64,000 bases of DNA from JAWXBK01 sp034439975 (GTDB lineage: Bacteria; Pseudomonadota; Alphaproteobacteria; Dongiales; Dongiaceae). Positions 1-9,441 of the stretch are shown in pieces; within the stretch, counting starts at the first letter, position 1; each line of letters opens with the position of its first letter. The position numbers and the translations under genes are program-made. The notes beneath the pieces are model-generated. The model saw only the letters and a program-made list of their open reading frames with translations. It had not been told where the DNA came from and did no database searches. The stretch lies in the NCBI GenBank assembly GCA_034439975.1, contig JAWXBK010000020.1, positions 12,485-76,484 of the forward strand. Reading direction: 5' to 3'.

Positions 1-750
1 GATCGGCAGGAGCCCGATCACGAGCAGCACGGCACCCGCCAATGCGAACAGCTTGAGCGGCCGGTACATCGCATAGATGCGCAGCATGGTCGCGAGCGAT
101 TGCTGCAGGAAGCCGGGGATCGTCTTGAACAGGCGCGATTCGCGGGTTACGGCCCGGGTACGCACCGGCACGGAGACAATGGCCATGCGCTTGCGCCCGG
201 CCTGGATCAGCATCTCGATCGTGTAGCTGAAGCCCGAAACGATGTTCAACCGGAGTGCGGCGTCGCGCGAGATGGCACGAAAGCCGGAAACCGCATCGGG
301 TACGTCGGTGCGCGAGAGCAGGCGCACGATGCGACTGCCGAGCGATTGAAGGAGACGCTTGGTGCGCGAAAAATGCTCAACGGTGGCGGTCTGGCGATCG
401 CCGATGACGATATCGGCACGGCCCTCGAGGATCGGCTGCACCAGCAAGGCGATATCGGCGCCCTCATACTGATTATCGCCGTCGGTGTTGACGATGATAT
501 CGGCGCCTTGCTTCAGGCAGGCATCGATTCCCGTGGCGAAGCTCGCCGCCAGCCCGCGATTGCGTGCGTGGCGCACGACATGCTCCGAGCCATGCGCCCG
601 TGCGATATCGGACGTGCCGTCGCTCGAACCGTCGTCGATTACCAGGATCTCGACGCGATCGATCCCGGCGATGCGGCGCGGAATGGCGGCGATCGTCGCC
701 GGCAGCGTTTCCGCTTCGTTGAAGCAGGGAATCTGGACGATCAGTTTCAA
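1..750 (-). CDS. Family 2 glycosyltransferase, polyprenyl-phosphate sugar type (3' part missing)
   Basis: The protein reads LKLIVQIPCFNEAETLP at its start, then VIDDGSSDGT and NTDGDNQY, which are the nucleotide-sugar and metal-binding motifs of GT-A family 2 enzymes related to dolichyl- or undecaprenyl-phosphate mannosyl/glucosyl transferases. A hydrophobic segment begins near residue 237, as in members with C-terminal membrane anchors. Translation probably starts at the TTG at 750, because a G-rich ribosome-binding stretch lies just before it and no ATG fits. The gene runs off the window edge after 250 codons. It lies 72 bases downstream of the family 39 transferase in the same direction. 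A lipid-linked sugar made by this type of enzyme is the usual donor for family 39 enzymes, so the two may act in sequence (inference). Confidence 0.85.
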   Translation of the reverse strand, partial: MKLIVQIPCFNEAETLPATIAAIPRRIAGIDRVEILVIDDGSSDGTSDIARAHGSEHVVRHARNRGLAASFATGIDACLKQGADIIVNTDGDNQYEGADIALLVQPILEGRADIVIGDRQTATVEHFSRTKRLLQSLGSRIVRLLSRTDVPDAVSGFRAISRDAALRLNIVSGFSYTIEMLIQAGRKRMAIVSVPVRTRAVTRESRLFKTIPGFLQQSLATMLRIYAMYRPLKLFALAGAVLLVIGLLPI

Positions 751-822
751 ATTCCGCCCCCCGATCCGCGCCCGAAGCGTTTGAATCTCCGCCGGATATG
801 CGTCTGTGCCGCGTGCACCGCG

Positions 823-2700
823 CTACGGCTCGACGCCGAAAAACTCCAGCAGCCCGACCGGCTCGGCGTCGGGTGCCTCTCCGAGATCGGCCCAACGCAG
901 GACCGTCTCGGTCATCCCCGGTCCCGCGGTGAATTCGTGCGGGCCCGTTTCGAACCGGACGGATTCGCCCGGTTGCAACCGCACCCCGTCGAACCGGACC
1001 GGGCCCTCAGCCTCAAGGCGATAATCGCCGGCGACGACGATGTCGAAGCCCACAGTTTCGCCCGGTTCCGCGACGCTCAGCCTCTGACCGACCACAAAGA
1101 TCATACCCCAATACTGCAAATAATGCGCGGCGAGAAAGGCCGCGTCTTCCGGCAGCAGCGCGATCTCGTCGGGCACCTCAATCTCCTCGAGCAGCGCCGC
1201 ATGCAGCGCCGGCGAATCGGCGAGGAGCAGCGGTGGCTGCGTTTCGGCGACCCGATCGGGGAAAAAATCTTGGCCAGTCGCACGGTAGCGATCCAAGCCC
1301 CAGCTCGAGTTAAAGAATCCGACACGGGGGAAGCGAGCAACGACGCCATAACCATCGATATAGGGCACCGAGTCCGGGAAGATTTGATGCACGGCCTCGA
1401 CCAGTCGGCGCTGCGGCTCGGTCGCATCGGGCATGTCGCGGGCAATGCCGGCAACCAGAAAGACGCAGGGACCGAGCGCAATCGTCGCGAACAACAGGCG
1501 AGTGGCGGTGCGCCCGCTTTCGGCAGCGCGCGCGCGCATCCGTTCGAAGGCAAACCCGGCGAGGATTGCAGCCGGCGGCAGGATGAAGACGAAGTTGTAA
1601 GCGAAGGCATTGCGGTAAAAGAGCGGCACGATGACCGGAAAGGCGAGCGCGAGCGCGAGCCAGCCGTCGCGCATGGTGCCAGCCCGTGCACCGCGCCAGG
1701 CGAGCAGCGCGCCCCATACCGTCATGATCCAGAACAACGGATTGCTGAGAATGCTCACGAGCATCTCGCGCCAGCGCGGAAACAAGCCATCTTCGAGGAA
1801 CATCTTGGGGCCGGTGCGATGCAGGAAGTTCGCAATGATGTCGAATGCGCCTGCCCATCCGGCGCCCGGTGCTGCCGCGTCGGCGAGGCGCGGCGCCAGC
1901 GCCATGCCGTGCAGCCAGAACAAGACTGCAAAGACGATCAGGAACGGAACGCTAAACGAGAATGCGAGACGGAGAAGGACGCGCAGCCGCACCATTCCCG
2001 GCCCTCGCGCGAGACAAAGCAAGGCAAGGCCGATTGCGACGAGATAGAAGACGGACTTGACCGTGACCAGCATCGCGACGGCCATGACAATGCCGGCCAG
2101 CATCGCATCGAGCGCGGCGGGTGACGATCCGGTTGCTGTGTCCGTCTGACTGCCCGCTCCGTACTGACGCGGCAGACCGCGCAACAGTACAAAAAGCGCG
2201 AGCAGACAAAGAAACGTGGCAAGCGGATCGGTGCGGAAACTCGCCATATGGTGCACGACCGCGGCGAGCGAGAGATAGGCAACCAGGCCGAACAACGCGC
2301 CGGTGCGCGACAGGAAGCGCCGCGCGATTGCATAGAGAAGCGCCGCGCTGCCGCAGCCAAGTGCCGCCATGACGAGACGCCCGGCGATGATCTCGTCGAT
2401 CTCTGTCGCGCCGGAATCGGGCAACCAGGCAAAGAGATGGACATGCAGGGTCTGGAGTAGGGCGATCAGCGCCCCGCGCGCATGCTCGTAAACAAAGGAG
2501 AGGAAATGAAACTCGTCCCAGTTAATGTTGATGCGGAAGATGAGAAGGAACTGCACAACCAGCGCGAGCAGGATCGCGGCCAGGAAGAGGCGGTCGGACC
2601 AAACGAAGAGCCCCGAACCGCGGACCGGCCACGTCGCAGCCGAATCACTGGCCCACTTTGCCAGTTGGGCCTCCGCCGGATCGTCCCGTCTCATCGCCAC
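823..2700 (-). CDS. Family 39-type membrane glycosyltransferase (ArnT/PMT-like)
   Basis: A multi-spanning membrane protein of about 625 residues. An early transmembrane helix is followed by NWDEF near residue 60, the acidic motif typical of ArnT/PMT family enzymes that transfer a sugar from a polyprenyl-phosphate carrier on the outer face of the inner membrane. Many further hydrophobic helices follow, then a soluble C-terminal part of about 200 residues that I do not recognise. I chose the GTG at 2700 because AGGAG sits 8 bases before it; an ATG two codons later is possible, and the frame is open further upstream. The acceptor is unknown. It precedes the partial family 2 transferase in what looks like one operon. 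Confidence 0.8.
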   Translation of the reverse strand: MAMRRDDPAEAQLAKWASDSAATWPVRGSGLFVWSDRLFLAAILLALVVQFLLIFRININWDEFHFLSFVYEHARGALIALLQTLHVHLFAWLPDSGATEIDEIIAGRLVMAALGCGSAALLYAIARRFLSRTGALFGLVAYLSLAAVVHHMASFRTDPLATFLCLLALFVLLRGLPRQYGAGSQTDTATGSSPAALDAMLAGIVMAVAMLVTVKSVFYLVAIGLALLCLARGPGMVRLRVLLRLAFSFSVPFLIVFAVLFWLHGMALAPRLADAAAPGAGWAGAFDIIANFLHRTGPKMFLEDGLFPRWREMLVSILSNPLFWIMTVWGALLAWRGARAGTMRDGWLALALAFPVIVPLFYRNAFAYNFVFILPPAAILAGFAFERMRARAAESGRTATRLLFATIALGPCVFLVAGIARDMPDATEPQRRLVEAVHQIFPDSVPYIDGYGVVARFPRVGFFNSSWGLDRYRATGQDFFPDRVAETQPPLLLADSPALHAALLEEIEVPDEIALLPEDAAFLAAHYLQYWGMIFVVGQRLSVAEPGETVGFDIVVAGDYRLEAEGPVRFDGVRLQPGESVRFETGPHEFTAGPGMTETVLRWADLGEAPDAEPVGLLEFFGVEP

Positions 2701-2882
2701 AGCCGGTTCTCCTTCAACCCCGTCGAGCCATAACAGCCGGGATGCGGAGGGGCAAGGGAGCGCCAATGGTGCGTTTTAGCCCTTTGGGCATGCAATCGAA
2801 GGCTGACAAAAATCGATCGCCATGTACCGTTCTGTTAGTATTGGATGACTGAACAGTTGGCTCGGCGATTCTGGAGTCATGT

Positions 2883-3857
2883 ATGCGCGATACCCCTTGC
2901 AGGACCTGCTTCCTTTGCGGCGGAACCGGCAGAATTCTGCATGAGGGGTTGCAGGATCGCTTATTCGGTGTTCCGGGAAAATGGAGCTTTCGTCTATGCG
3001 ACAGTCCAGATTGCGGACTGGTCTGGCTCGATCCCAAGCCGTTGGAAAGCGACCTGCCAAACGCTTATGCGTCATATTACACCCATGGAAACAGCGAGGC
3101 AGCCACCAACTCAGTGAGAAAGGGCAGCAGGCAACGACGCATCGTACGAAAGCTAGAGCAAATGTGGCTGGCTCTCCTCCTGCTCGGTTCAGCACGAAGA
3201 CGAATCGATACCATGTTTCTGGACGACATCGAGCCCGGACGAATGCTGGAGGTCGGTTGCGGCGACGGACAGTTTCTAGCCGGGATGCGAACCCGTGGGT
3301 GGGATGTCGCAGGTCATGAAATCGATCTGAAAGCGGCAGATTTGGCCCGGCATGTATCCGGCGCCACCGTGTACTCCGGCGATCTCATCGAAATCGCACT
3401 TCCTGCAGAATCGTACGATGCCATTGTTATGAATCATGTCATCGAGCATGCCTACGATCCGCCCGGCCTCGCGAAAGAATGCCATCGGCTACTAAAACCG
3501 GGCGGCCTGTTCATCGTCACCACGCCAAATACCAATAGCTATGGGCACGAAAGATTCGGAGATGCTTGGATGTGTCTTGACCCACCACGGCACTTGCAAA
3601 TCTTTTCGCCAAAAACACTCGAGCAACTTGCGACGGGCTCGGGTTTCCTTTGTTGCCGAACATGGACAACACCTGTTCGTGCCGGTGGATTGCTGGCAGC
3701 TAGCCTCGACATTGAACGAAAAGGTACCCATAAAATGAGGAAAATGATCTTAACCCAGCAAATCGTTGCCGCCTTCCGGTATCAACTCGCGGCTAAGATT
3801 GCATACATTCAAAGCAAAGGTTCAGGTGAAGAAGTTGTGTTGCTAGCCAGAAGATGA
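2883..3857 (+). CDS. SAM-dependent methyltransferase with N-terminal Cys-rich segment
   Basis: The 324-residue protein opens with a Cys pair (CRTCFLCGGTG) and a second Cys-containing stretch around residue 41, resembling a zinc-binding knuckle. A class I methyltransferase fold follows: motif I is LEVGCGDGQF, and NHVIEHAYDP and LLKPGGLF match later motifs of the type 11 family. Such proteins are common in polysaccharide clusters, where they methylate sugars or handle lipid-linked intermediates; the substrate here is unknown. GGAG precedes the ATG. The stop overlaps the start of the next gene in an ATGA junction, so the two are probably co-translated. Base composition is clearly less GC-rich than in the housekeeping genes of the window, suggesting separate acquisition. 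Confidence 0.82.
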   Translation: MRDTPCRTCFLCGGTGRILHEGLQDRLFGVPGKWSFRLCDSPDCGLVWLDPKPLESDLPNAYASYYTHGNSEAATNSVRKGSRQRRIVRKLEQMWLALLLLGSARRRIDTMFLDDIEPGRMLEVGCGDGQFLAGMRTRGWDVAGHEIDLKAADLARHVSGATVYSGDLIEIALPAESYDAIVMNHVIEHAYDPPGLAKECHRLLKPGGLFIVTTPNTNSYGHERFGDAWMCLDPPRHLQIFSPKTLEQLATGSGFLCCRTWTTPVRAGGLLAASLDIERKGTHKMRKMILTQQIVAAFRYQLAAKIAYIQSKGSGEEVVLLARR

Positions 3858-4807
3858 CTGCTCACAGTTCCCGCAAAGAGTCGAGCCAACTCAGTGCCGC
3901 TGCGTTGATCGTTACATACTATCCTGATGACGGATTGCCGCCACGAATCGACAAATTGTTGCAACAAGTGCGCCGGCTAGTGATTGTAGACAATGGCTCC
4001 AATGACGACACTTTCGGTTACATCGATCAATATTCGCAGCATCAAGAAGTAACGCTTTTACGGAACACCGTAAACTTAGGCATTGCGACCGCGCTGAATC
4101 AGGGAATGGCGTTGCTGGCCGGAGAGGGCTATGACTGGGTGCTTACGCTAGATCAGGATAGCACCGTCAACAACGATTGCATCTCGGCGCTGACGACAAC
4201 AGCCCAACAATATAGCGGATACAACGATATTGCATTGATCGGCTCGATGCGGAAAGAAGCACGAAGTGACGATCGGCAGCATCGATGGCTAAGACCAAAG
4301 AAAGGGCTTCCCTTTTTTGAAAGAGTGGAATGCCTTGAGATCGGACCAAATGGCGTGACGCTAGTTATCACTTCCGGAACACTAACCAATGTCTCTGTAT
4401 TTCGAAAAATTGGGCCGTTCCGGGATGACTATTTCATCGATTTGGTAGATTTTGAGTATTGTCTTCGCGCACGAAAGGCGGGCTATCGGATACTAGTTAG
4501 CTGTCGAGCGGAGATACTTCACCATGTTGGCATGAAAGTTGTGGGGGCGACGTCTGTATCTGCGATTTCACCCATGCATCATGAGCCGCTCCGAAAATAC
4601 TATATGTTCAGAAATGCCGTTCGGACGATCGGATCGTATGGCCGCCTGTTTCCTCATTGGCTGCTTTATCAGTTATCCGCAATGGGCGAGATTCTGATCG
4701 CCATTGTTCTGTTTGAGGATCGGAAGATGGCAAAGCTCTGGGCCTGTGCATTGGGCGTATGGGATGGATTTCATGGCCGGGCTGGGCCAACGGACCGAGA
4801 TTTTTGA
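3854..4807 (+). CDS. Family 2 glycosyltransferase, rhamnosyltransferase-like
   Basis: A 317-residue GT-A enzyme. LIVTYYPDD, VDNGSNDDT, NLGIATALNQG and LTLDQDS are the ordered motifs of the rhamnosyltransferase subgroup of family 2, with DQD as the metal-binding triad. A later acidic stretch, FIDLVDFEYCLRA, corresponds to the catalytic-base region. It overlaps the upstream methyltransferase by four bases and is 83 bases from the flippase gene. Three 60-base lines I counted inside it are 45 to 53 percent GC, against 77 percent for a line counted in the lyase gene, pointing to a cassette of different origin. The acceptor and linkage cannot be read from the sequence. Confidence 0.82.
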   Translation: MTAHSSRKESSQLSAAALIVTYYPDDGLPPRIDKLLQQVRRLVIVDNGSNDDTFGYIDQYSQHQEVTLLRNTVNLGIATALNQGMALLAGEGYDWVLTLDQDSTVNNDCISALTTTAQQYSGYNDIALIGSMRKEARSDDRQHRWLRPKKGLPFFERVECLEIGPNGVTLVITSGTLTNVSVFRKIGPFRDDYFIDLVDFEYCLRARKAGYRILVSCRAEILHHVGMKVVGATSVSAISPMHHEPLRKYYMFRNAVRTIGSYGRLFPHWLLYQLSAMGEILIAIVLFEDRKMAKLWACALGVWDGFHGRAGPTDRDF

Positions 4808-4890
4808 AGTATGCAAGCTTCACTTGGCGGTGATGTTGGCAGTAAATCACCTCGAGCTACCAATCTCCGCGGCAAATTGAGCTTCCTGCC

Positions 4891-6177
4891 ATGAGACTTC
4901 CCAGCATCCGCCCGGTCGTACGAAACTCCGCCTATCTCGTGAGCAGTCACGGCATCACGATGCTCCTGCATGTGTTCTATGTCGTCATTCTCGCGCGCCT
5001 GCTTGAGCCCGATCTGTACGGCCTGCTCAATTATGGGGTTTCCTGGTATCTCACGTTCATCGCACTGACTTATCTCGGTCTCGACGTGGTGCTCAGCCGA
5101 GAAATCGGCCGGGCCCGTGACAACGCACCTGCACTGGCCGGCTCCACACTTGCGCTGCGCGGCGGCGCCGCACTGTTTGTTTCTTTCCTGTCTGTTTCGA
5201 TCGCCCTGGTCGCGGAACCCGATTCGGGAGCGCTGGGTTTGATTCTCGTTCTTTCGATTGCACTCTTCAGCCGGGCGATATGGTTATGGTGCGGCTCGGT
5301 GTTCACCGCATTCGAGAATACCCGCTACATTCTCTTTCTAGAACTCGGATTCCGCCCGATCGAGATACTATCCGTCTTCATCGTATTGTCGTTGATTGCA
5401 CCGAAGAGTGTCATCGCGATTGCCTGGGTTCATGCCGCCTTGTGGACACTGCAATCGGCCATTGCCGTAGTCATCATCACGAAGCGATTTACCACTCTGG
5501 ACTTCACGCAGCTTGCCAGGCAATCGAAGCGCCTCCTCGTCGAGGGGATTCCGGGTGCTCTGTACACGCTGACCGTCATCTGGTTCATGCAGTCGCCGAC
5601 GGTGCTGTATCGACAGATGGTCGGAACCGGCGACTCGCTCGGCCATTTCGCCCTCGCGCTGCAGATCGTCGGATATCTGAACATCATTCCTTATCTGATC
5701 GGTTCGGTGTCGCTGCCGGTTCTGTCGCGATCGGCCACCCGCAATGACGGGAATACGCGCAGGGCCGCAATCGGCGTGCTGACCGCCATTCCGCTGATGG
5801 GAATTGCGCTCGGCCTTCTCGGACTGTGGCTCGCGCCGCCGCTGACCGTCATGATGTTCGGCGAGGCCTATCGGCCAACCGGCACGATCCTGGGCGAAGC
5901 GGTCTGGCTTCTGACGCCCATCAGCCTTGCGATCGGTCTGCAGCAGGTCCTGTTTTCAGTCGGCCGGCACCAATGGCCCGCCGCGATCGGAGCGCTGACC
6001 GGCATCGCGGCAATGGCGGCGTCTTATGCACCGCTGACTGAAGCTTTCGCTTATCGCGGCGCATTGCTGGCGATCGGTCTGGGAATGACGATCTGGGCCT
6101 GCGGCGCGATCGTTGCGCTGATCAGAGGCGGATTGCTCAGCGCCCGCAATCAGGAGACCGCACGACAGGCACCTTGA
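4891..6177 (+). CDS. Wzx-type polysaccharide flippase (PST/MATE-like)
   Basis: A 428-residue integral membrane protein with roughly twelve hydrophobic segments spread along its length and no soluble domain. The N-terminal pattern (NSAYLVSSHGITMLLHV, then ILARLLEPDLYGLLNYG) is typical of oligosaccharide flippases of the polysaccharide transport family, which move undecaprenyl-linked repeat units across the inner membrane. It follows the methyltransferase and rhamnosyltransferase genes in the same direction and ends ten bases before a convergent glycosyltransferase. A cognate polymerase or ligase is not visible inside the window. Confidence 0.85.
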   Translation: MRLPSIRPVVRNSAYLVSSHGITMLLHVFYVVILARLLEPDLYGLLNYGVSWYLTFIALTYLGLDVVLSREIGRARDNAPALAGSTLALRGGAALFVSFLSVSIALVAEPDSGALGLILVLSIALFSRAIWLWCGSVFTAFENTRYILFLELGFRPIEILSVFIVLSLIAPKSVIAIAWVHAALWTLQSAIAVVIITKRFTTLDFTQLARQSKRLLVEGIPGALYTLTVIWFMQSPTVLYRQMVGTGDSLGHFALALQIVGYLNIIPYLIGSVSLPVLSRSATRNDGNTRRAAIGVLTAIPLMGIALGLLGLWLAPPLTVMMFGEAYRPTGTILGEAVWLLTPISLAIGLQQVLFSVGRHQWPAAIGALTGIAAMAASYAPLTEAFAYRGALLAIGLGMTIWACGAIVALIRGGLLSARNQETARQAP

Positions 6178-6187
6178 GGCGCGCGCT

Positions 6188-7381
6188 TCATGATCGCTCC
6201 CGACGTGAAGCAAGCGATGCAAGCTGGCTGTAGAGCTTTTGCCCGATTGCGGCATAACCGATCTGATTGCAAATGGCAGCGGACGGAACCAGCCTTTGAG
6301 CGTTGCGCGCCTCCCGGGCCAACATTTCGATCGCTGCGAGCAGTTCATCGGGGTCGCCTGCGGCCACCAGTCGGACAGCGAGTGTATCGGAACCGATCAG
6401 CTCGCGGATCGCCGGGCTGTCTCGCGTGACCAGAGGCCGCGCGCTCGCTAGAATCTGGAAGACCTTGTTGGGGATCACGCGGGACGCCTTGGCCGATCGG
6501 CCAAAGATTCCGAGACAGATATCGGCGTTAGTGATTCTCTCCCGCAGATTTGCGTAGGGCACCCACTCGATCCACTGGAGATTCGAAACCGGCCGCTCAT
6601 CGAGCAATCGCTGGATCCTTGGCGCTTCCTGACCGGTGCCGATCAGCGTCCATGCATATCGTGCCGGGTCGCTTCGAGCGGCCGCCGCAATGATCGTTTC
6701 GATCCCGTGCAGCGGAATGAACTGGCCGTAGAAAAGGATGCGTATCGGCTCGTCGGGTGACGCTGCCGGTCGTCTCGCCAGCGGCTTGAAGATATCGATT
6801 TCCGCTCCAACGAAGACGGAGGCAACGCGTCCGGGTCGCAGCCCGAAGGTCGCGCGGAACCATTCAGAATGGGTCTGCGTATCCATCAGTACGAGGTCGG
6901 CCGCATGCGCCGCCAGCCAGTCCCACGCCCACAAAAGCCAGGCAACCGGATTCCACCGGCCAATCAGCGCGCGATCCGCGACCACCGTATCGTGAAGCGA
7001 CAGAAACGCATCCCATACGATCGGCGTCTGCCGAAGCCGCGCGAATAGCCAGAGAAAAAGCACGTCGAGATGACCCAGATACCCAACCACGACCACGTCA
7101 TGTTGCGGCAAGCGCAAGTAACGCCAGATCAGCGACGGGTAAGCCGCGATGGAGCGAAGGATACCGACGGCGATCGATCGCCCCCCGGACTGCGCCTTGT
7201 CTTCGACCCCGGCCCATATGTCCGTGTGACATTCGACGAGATCAACGTCGGTCTCACGCAATGCACGAAGCATGATTCGCGTGCGCGGCTTGCCGAGATC
7301 GTAGGTGCCCCAGAAAACAACGCGGAGCCGGTTCGACGGCAATGTCGTCAGCGGCCCCTCCTGTGCTTTCGGATGCTCCAC
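6188..7381 (-). CDS. Family 4 glycosyltransferase (GT-B)
   Basis: A 397-residue cytoplasmic transferase. The C-terminal half has the GT-B donor-binding pattern: ILFYGQFIPLHGIETI begins the second Rossmann domain, LIGTGQE follows, and VIPNKVFQILASARPLV carries the family 4 nucleotide-sugar region. The first half holds the less conserved acceptor domain. The start is the GTG at 7381, directly after the TGA of the upstream PAP2-type gene (TGAGTG), so the two are probably translationally coupled. It ends ten bases from the convergent flippase stop. Donor and acceptor are unknown. Confidence 0.82.
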   Translation of the reverse strand: MEHPKAQEGPLTTLPSNRLRVVFWGTYDLGKPRTRIMLRALRETDVDLVECHTDIWAGVEDKAQSGGRSIAVGILRSIAAYPSLIWRYLRLPQHDVVVVGYLGHLDVLFLWLFARLRQTPIVWDAFLSLHDTVVADRALIGRWNPVAWLLWAWDWLAAHAADLVLMDTQTHSEWFRATFGLRPGRVASVFVGAEIDIFKPLARRPAASPDEPIRILFYGQFIPLHGIETIIAAAARSDPARYAWTLIGTGQEAPRIQRLLDERPVSNLQWIEWVPYANLRERITNADICLGIFGRSAKASRVIPNKVFQILASARPLVTRDSPAIRELIGSDTLAVRLVAAGDPDELLAAIEMLAREARNAQRLVPSAAICNQIGYAAIGQKLYSQLASLASRRERS

Positions 7382-8497
7382 TCAGTGAGTATCTGCGACA
7401 TCGTCGGGTTTCCACGGATAGCTCCGTCGCGCCAGCCACCCCGAGAACCACCAGACCAGTAGTACGCCCGGCACCATCACGTAGCCGTCGATTGCATAGT
7501 GCCAGCCGAGATGAACCGAGCCGATCAGTACGATCAGGAAATACGTGAAGAGAATGATTCCGAGCCAGCGCGCGGTTCGCCAGCCGACTAGGGCGAAAAG
7601 CAACGTCATCGCGACATGCATGCTCGGCATTGCCGAGATGCCGCCGCCGAGCCGAACGTCGCGCATCAGGTAGTTATCCCAGAGCACCCCCTGCGCCACC
7701 AATGCACCGATACTATACTGTTCGTTCGCCGAGCGGAGAGCGTCCATGAGCGGTTCGAACGGATCGGTACCGTCGATGAGCAGCCCGTAAAATGCGGGTC
7801 CAGCCGACGTGAAATAGATGGCGCCGAGTACTCCAAAGATGATCCATATGAGTAACAGGCTGTAGAAGAACAGCAGGCGCAGCGTCGGGTTCCGCAGACT
7901 GAAGGCCTCCCACGTCCAGACGAACGACAGCGCGAAAAACCACAGACTGTAGAACCAGCCGACGATCGCAGTGGCGAACGGGCTGCCGAGAATCGGCTGC
8001 AGCAGTTCCCATGGCTGAAAGCCGAAATGCAGAAAGGTATCCAGTTCGACAAATTCGGGATCCCAGGTGAACGGGTCGATGCGCGGGATCGCAGCCTTGA
8101 CGAGCGTGAACGCGCCGCCAAACCGCGGAATAAAAATCAGCAGGGGCAGCGCAATCGCGATGCGGTCGAGAATGAAAAACCGGTCGCGCAGATGATGCGC
8201 GAAGAGCTGGAGCGGTCGTCGCGGTCGGATCGCAACGATGATGTAGAGCGCATGCCCGAGCAGCAGGCACACAACGGCGAGCGGCATCAGCACCATGTAG
8301 GTCGGCAAATAAGCCCAGAGCGAGCGGTGCGTCGGCATGTCGAGCGCCGCACCGACGACGATCGCTGCGAGGATGAAACCCATGATAATCGCGAGAAGGC
8401 CGGCCTGATTAAGGAACGAGCGTTTCAACACGGCGAACAGCCGTTGGACACGGAAGCCGCCAACCGTCTGCCTCGAAACGCCCTGCTCCGCTGCCAT
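7382..8497 (-). CDS. PAP2-superfamily membrane phosphatase/transferase (Aur1-like)
   Basis: A 371-residue membrane protein with several helices. Near the C terminus it carries ISAMPSMHVAM and GSVHLGWHYAIDGY, the second and third PAP2 catalytic motifs with both expected histidines and the aspartate. The arrangement resembles the PAP2_3 group that includes inositol-phosphorylceramide synthase (Aur1), so it may move a phospho-headgroup or dephosphorylate a lipid carrier. I placed the start at the ATG at 8497; the open frame extends much further upstream but that part is low-complexity and unconvincing. No strong ribosome-binding site precedes 8497, so the start is uncertain. It is followed at once by the family 4 transferase. 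Confidence 0.75.
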   Translation of the reverse strand: MAAEQGVSRQTVGGFRVQRLFAVLKRSFLNQAGLLAIIMGFILAAIVVGAALDMPTHRSLWAYLPTYMVLMPLAVVCLLLGHALYIIVAIRPRRPLQLFAHHLRDRFFILDRIAIALPLLIFIPRFGGAFTLVKAAIPRIDPFTWDPEFVELDTFLHFGFQPWELLQPILGSPFATAIVGWFYSLWFFALSFVWTWEAFSLRNPTLRLLFFYSLLLIWIIFGVLGAIYFTSAGPAFYGLLIDGTDPFEPLMDALRSANEQYSIGALVAQGVLWDNYLMRDVRLGGGISAMPSMHVAMTLLFALVGWRTARWLGIILFTYFLIVLIGSVHLGWHYAIDGYVMVPGVLLVWWFSGWLARRSYPWKPDDVADTH

Positions 8498-8848
8498 CCA
8501 GTCCCGATCCCTGTTGCCCCTGCCCCAGCGATAGTTCGCTGCGCCTGAGAAAATCTGGTCGACCACATTGGGCCGCACCGCCGTCTCGGGCCGATTCGCG
8601 AGGCCCAATAACAGGATAGTCCGCGGCGATCCGGTGGACCAATGGCGCCGCCGCGCAGGGGTCGGCGCCCGGTCTTGGGGCCCTCCCGGCCGTCCGGAAG
8701 GTCCACTTTCGACCCTGCTAGTTTTCCGCGGTACCCGGCCCGGAATCCAGTTTTTCTCGGGTCCGGCGCGAAATCTTCTCATTTGTCGGGGTCGCGGTTT
8801 CGTCGCCAAATCCAGGCAACAACCGGCTTTTTCGGGAGGAGATCGGCC
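8498..8848. other. Intergenic region between divergent PAP2-like and ASCH genes
   Basis: This 351-base stretch separates two divergently transcribed genes and must hold both promoters. It is G- and C-rich in its left two thirds. I see no convincing sigma-70 pair, no long inverted repeat and no RNA gene. A good ribosome-binding site (GGGAGGAG) lies at its right end, just before the ASCH gene. Confidence 0.5.
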
Positions 8849-9340
8849 ATGATCGGCAAGAAAACCAAATCGATCGAAGAATTCTGGCAGCGCTGCCGGC
8901 GCGACCACAAGATCGAGACCAACGATTATCACGTCAGCACCTTCGCCGACCCGCAATTCCTCGATCTGAACGACCCGCTGCTCGACCTCTCGGAGCAGCC
9001 GAAGCTGGTCGCGGCGCGTCAGAAACAGGGCACCGCCCACATGCTGCTGGAGTTCGAGCGCAACAAGGTGCCGCGGCGCAAGGTCGGCGACTATTGGGTG
9101 GTGCCGACCTTCGACAACGAGCCTTTGTTCCTCGTGAAGGTCGTCGATGTGTACGTGAAGCCGTTCAACGAGGTGCCGGATTCCTTCGCCAAGCGCGAGG
9201 GCGAAGGCGAGCAGACCCAGAAATGGTGGCAGGACGCGCACCGGGCCTATTTCCAGCCGCAATGCAAGAAATGGGGTGTCGCATGGCGCGAGGATACGCC
9301 GACCGTTTGCGAAAGCTTCGAACTGGTGGCGATGGCCTGA
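8849..9340 (+). CDS. ASCH-domain protein, first copy
   Basis: The 163-residue protein matches the ASCH family of the COG4405/YhfF type. Recognisable blocks are RRKVGDYWVV, EPLFLVKVVDVYVKPFNEV, EGEGEQ, WWQDAH and TPTVCESFELV, in the usual order for the beta-barrel fold related to PUA domains. ASCH proteins are thought to bind RNA or modified nucleobases, and one distant member (E. coli YqfB) is an amidohydrolase; the role here is unknown. Compared with ordinary members, the usual K-T-A-T-rich stretch is replaced by KQGTAH. The start ATG has a strong GGAGGAG site. The lyase gene follows after 101 bases, and a paralogue lies beyond it, so the three probably form one transcription unit. Confidence 0.8.
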   Translation: MIGKKTKSIEEFWQRCRRDHKIETNDYHVSTFADPQFLDLNDPLLDLSEQPKLVAARQKQGTAHMLLEFERNKVPRRKVGDYWVVPTFDNEPLFLVKVVDVYVKPFNEVPDSFAKREGEGEQTQKWWQDAHRAYFQPQCKKWGVAWREDTPTVCESFELVAMA

Positions 9341-9441
9341 GGCCAAAGCCGCCGGCGATGGGGTGAGACCGGTGCCTCGACGCGCGTGCGCCGGGTCGCC
9401 CCGGCTCTCTTGTCGAACGTGACGCCACAAGGAAAAAGCTC

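Noticed and set aside
100..2124. A long rightward open frame of 674 codons
   Set aside because: It lies opposite the family 2 and 39 transferase genes, has an Arg/Asp-rich composition typical of antisense frames in GC-rich DNA, and shows no recognisable motif.
8498..9430. N-terminal extension of the PAP2-like protein to 9430
   Set aside because: The extension is antisense to the first ASCH gene and is low-complexity; the membrane protein itself begins near 8497.
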